Shown here piece by piece: positions 63,373 to 64,000 of a DNA stretch of 64,000 bases. Source of the DNA: Caulobacter endophyticus. Its GTDB lineage: Bacteria; Pseudomonadota; Alphaproteobacteria; Caulobacterales; Caulobacteraceae. The notes under the pieces were generated by a model. That model worked only from the letters and a program-made list of their open reading frames with translations. It was not told where the DNA came from and ran no database searches. The stretch covers positions 62,001 through 126,000 of the forward strand of contig NZ_QDKQ01000055.1 in NCBI RefSeq assembly GCF_003116815.1, written 5' to 3'. The position numbers and the translations under genes were made by a program. Position 1 is the stretch's first letter. Every line of letters begins with the position of its first letter.

Positions 63373-63506
63373 GGAACCTCCCCCTGTGGGGAGGAGGCCT
63401 TAAGTCGGCGGGGGGAAGTTTTCAGCTCGCGTGGCGTTTGACGAAAGATCGCGCCACTCCCCCCACCGATCGGTGCGCAATCGTCTCCTCCACAGGGGGA
63501 GGTTCC
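63373..63506. repeat. Intergenic mosaic inverted repeat with 17-bp perfect arms
   Basis: GGAACCTCCCCCTGTGG (63373-63389) and CCACAGGGGGAGGTTCC (63490-63506) are exact reverse complements. Inside are GGCGGGGGGAA, CACTCCCCCCACCGATCGGTG and an AT-richer middle. It shares its build with the elements at 18330 and 31969 and lies between hisD and the enoyl-CoA hydratase stop codon. Confidence 0.8.
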
Positions 63507-63511
63507 GAAAA

Positions 63512-64000
63512 TCAAGCCCAGTTCGGCTTGCGCTTGGCCAGGAACGCCCGGACGCCTTCCTGCCCCTCTTCGGAGACGCGGCGGCGGGCGATGCGGCGGG
63601 CGCTGTCGTCGATCAGGCCGCGGTCGATCTTCTCGAAGGCGAAGTCATTGACCAGGGCCTTGGCGTCGCCGATCGCGCCGGGCGCGCAGAGAACCACTTC
63701 CTCGATCAGCGCGTCCTGGGCGGCGACGAGGCCTTCGACGTCGTCGAACACCTCGTCGACCAGGCCGTAGCTCCAGGCCGCGTCGGCGTCGAACACCCGG
63801 CCGGTGGCGAACAGCAGCTTGGAGGTGCGCGGCCCCAGGGCGGCGATGACGTAGGGGCTGATGGTGGCCGGAGTCAGGCCCAGCTTCACTTCCGAGAAGG
63901 CGAACTTCGCATCCGCCGTGGCCAGCGCATGATCGCAGGCGGCGACAAGGCCGGCGCCGCCGCCGAAGGCAGCGCCCTCGACCAGGGCCACGGTCAGGGC
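63512..64000 (-). CDS. Enoyl-CoA hydratase/isomerase family protein, C-terminal part (gene continues beyond right edge)
   Basis: The last 162 residues of a crotonase-family enzyme; the N-terminus lies off the right edge. The frame is open to the end of the window. The visible oxyanion-hole region VALVEGAAFGGGAGLVAACD is followed by FAFSEVKLGLTPATISPYVI, the usual Glu-containing block, and GRVFDADAAWSYGLVDEVFD. The end FLAKRKPNWA is typical. It would hydrate enoyl-CoA or act on a related thioester, perhaps methylglutaconyl-CoA in leucine breakdown; the exact substrate cannot be told. Confidence 0.9.
   Translation of the reverse strand, partial: ALTVALVEGAAFGGGAGLVAACDHALATADAKFAFSEVKLGLTPATISPYVIAALGPRTSKLLFATGRVFDADAAWSYGLVDEVFDDVEGLVAAQDALIEEVVLCAPGAIGDAKALVNDFAFEKIDRGLIDDSARRIARRRVSEEGQEGVRAFLAKRKPNWA

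Overview
The window is about 67% GC and carries genes typical of the Caulobacteraceae; it most likely comes from a Caulobacter chromosome. The main evidence is a full-length podJ (coiled coil, membrane segment, Sel1 repeats, peptidoglycan-binding domain), a large Xanthomonas/Caulobacter-type TonB receptor, a complete Entner-Doudoroff operon, GANTC (CcrM) sites in several promoters, and a tRNA-His without an encoded G-1. There are no rRNA genes, phage, insertion sequences or CRISPR arrays. Mobile-looking DNA is limited to short inverted-repeat elements.

Layout. 0-5 kb: the 5' part of metG, then a divergent metal/heme locus (EF-hand protein and DUF4198 protein on one side, HutA-like receptor on the other). 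5-10 kb: a DedA/VTT protein, DsbB and Coq7 in an overlapping operon, a secreted M1 peptidase, a VanZ-like protein and a lipoprotein esterase. 10-16 kb: an M19-type dipeptidase with a MarR regulator and an orphan XRE protein, then a DinG-family helicase. 16-21 kb: an M28 peptidase, then an Lhr-type ligase-associated helicase with PdeM; the helicase gene contains an in-frame copy of an intergenic repeat. 22-27 kb: podJ and an MprF-like lysyltransferase. 27-32 kb: a pair of acyl-CoA dehydrogenases flanking a DsbA-fold isomerase, a PNPOx-family stress protein whose ribosome binding site lies in a strong hairpin, and a Crp/Fnr regulator.

32-48 kb is a coherent glucoside-use island: pyruvate kinase, a periplasmic GH3 beta-glucosidase, a tryptophan-halogenase-family protein, a TonB receptor, a LacI regulator, and glk-edd-pgl-zwf. 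Five copies of one palindrome (consensus GACARCGYTGTC) lie upstream of bglX-pyk, the receptor (two copies), lacI and zwf. The inferred flow is glucoside uptake through the receptor, periplasmic hydrolysis to glucose, phosphorylation by Glk, the Entner-Doudoroff route, and pyruvate formation, all under one LacI repressor. KDPG aldolase and an inner-membrane sugar permease are not in the window.

48-55 kb: a GNAT acetyltransferase, a transglutaminase, and a TetR-controlled tripartite efflux system (MFS, HlyD-type adaptor, NodT-type outer membrane lipoprotein). 55-58 kb: tRNA-His and the exbB-exbD-tonB operon that would energise both TonB receptors. 58-64 kb: tRNA-Phe and a housekeeping block (yacG, RNase E/G-like, maf, infA, low-molecular-weight phosphatase, UPF0262, hisD), then a truncated enoyl-CoA hydratase at the right edge.

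The most promising observations are the five-site LacI regulon, the Shine-Dalgarno-sequestering hairpin before the PNPOx gene, the repeat captured inside the helicase gene, the MarR-type palindrome overlapping a stop codon, and two inverted repeats with shared half-sites next to podJ.
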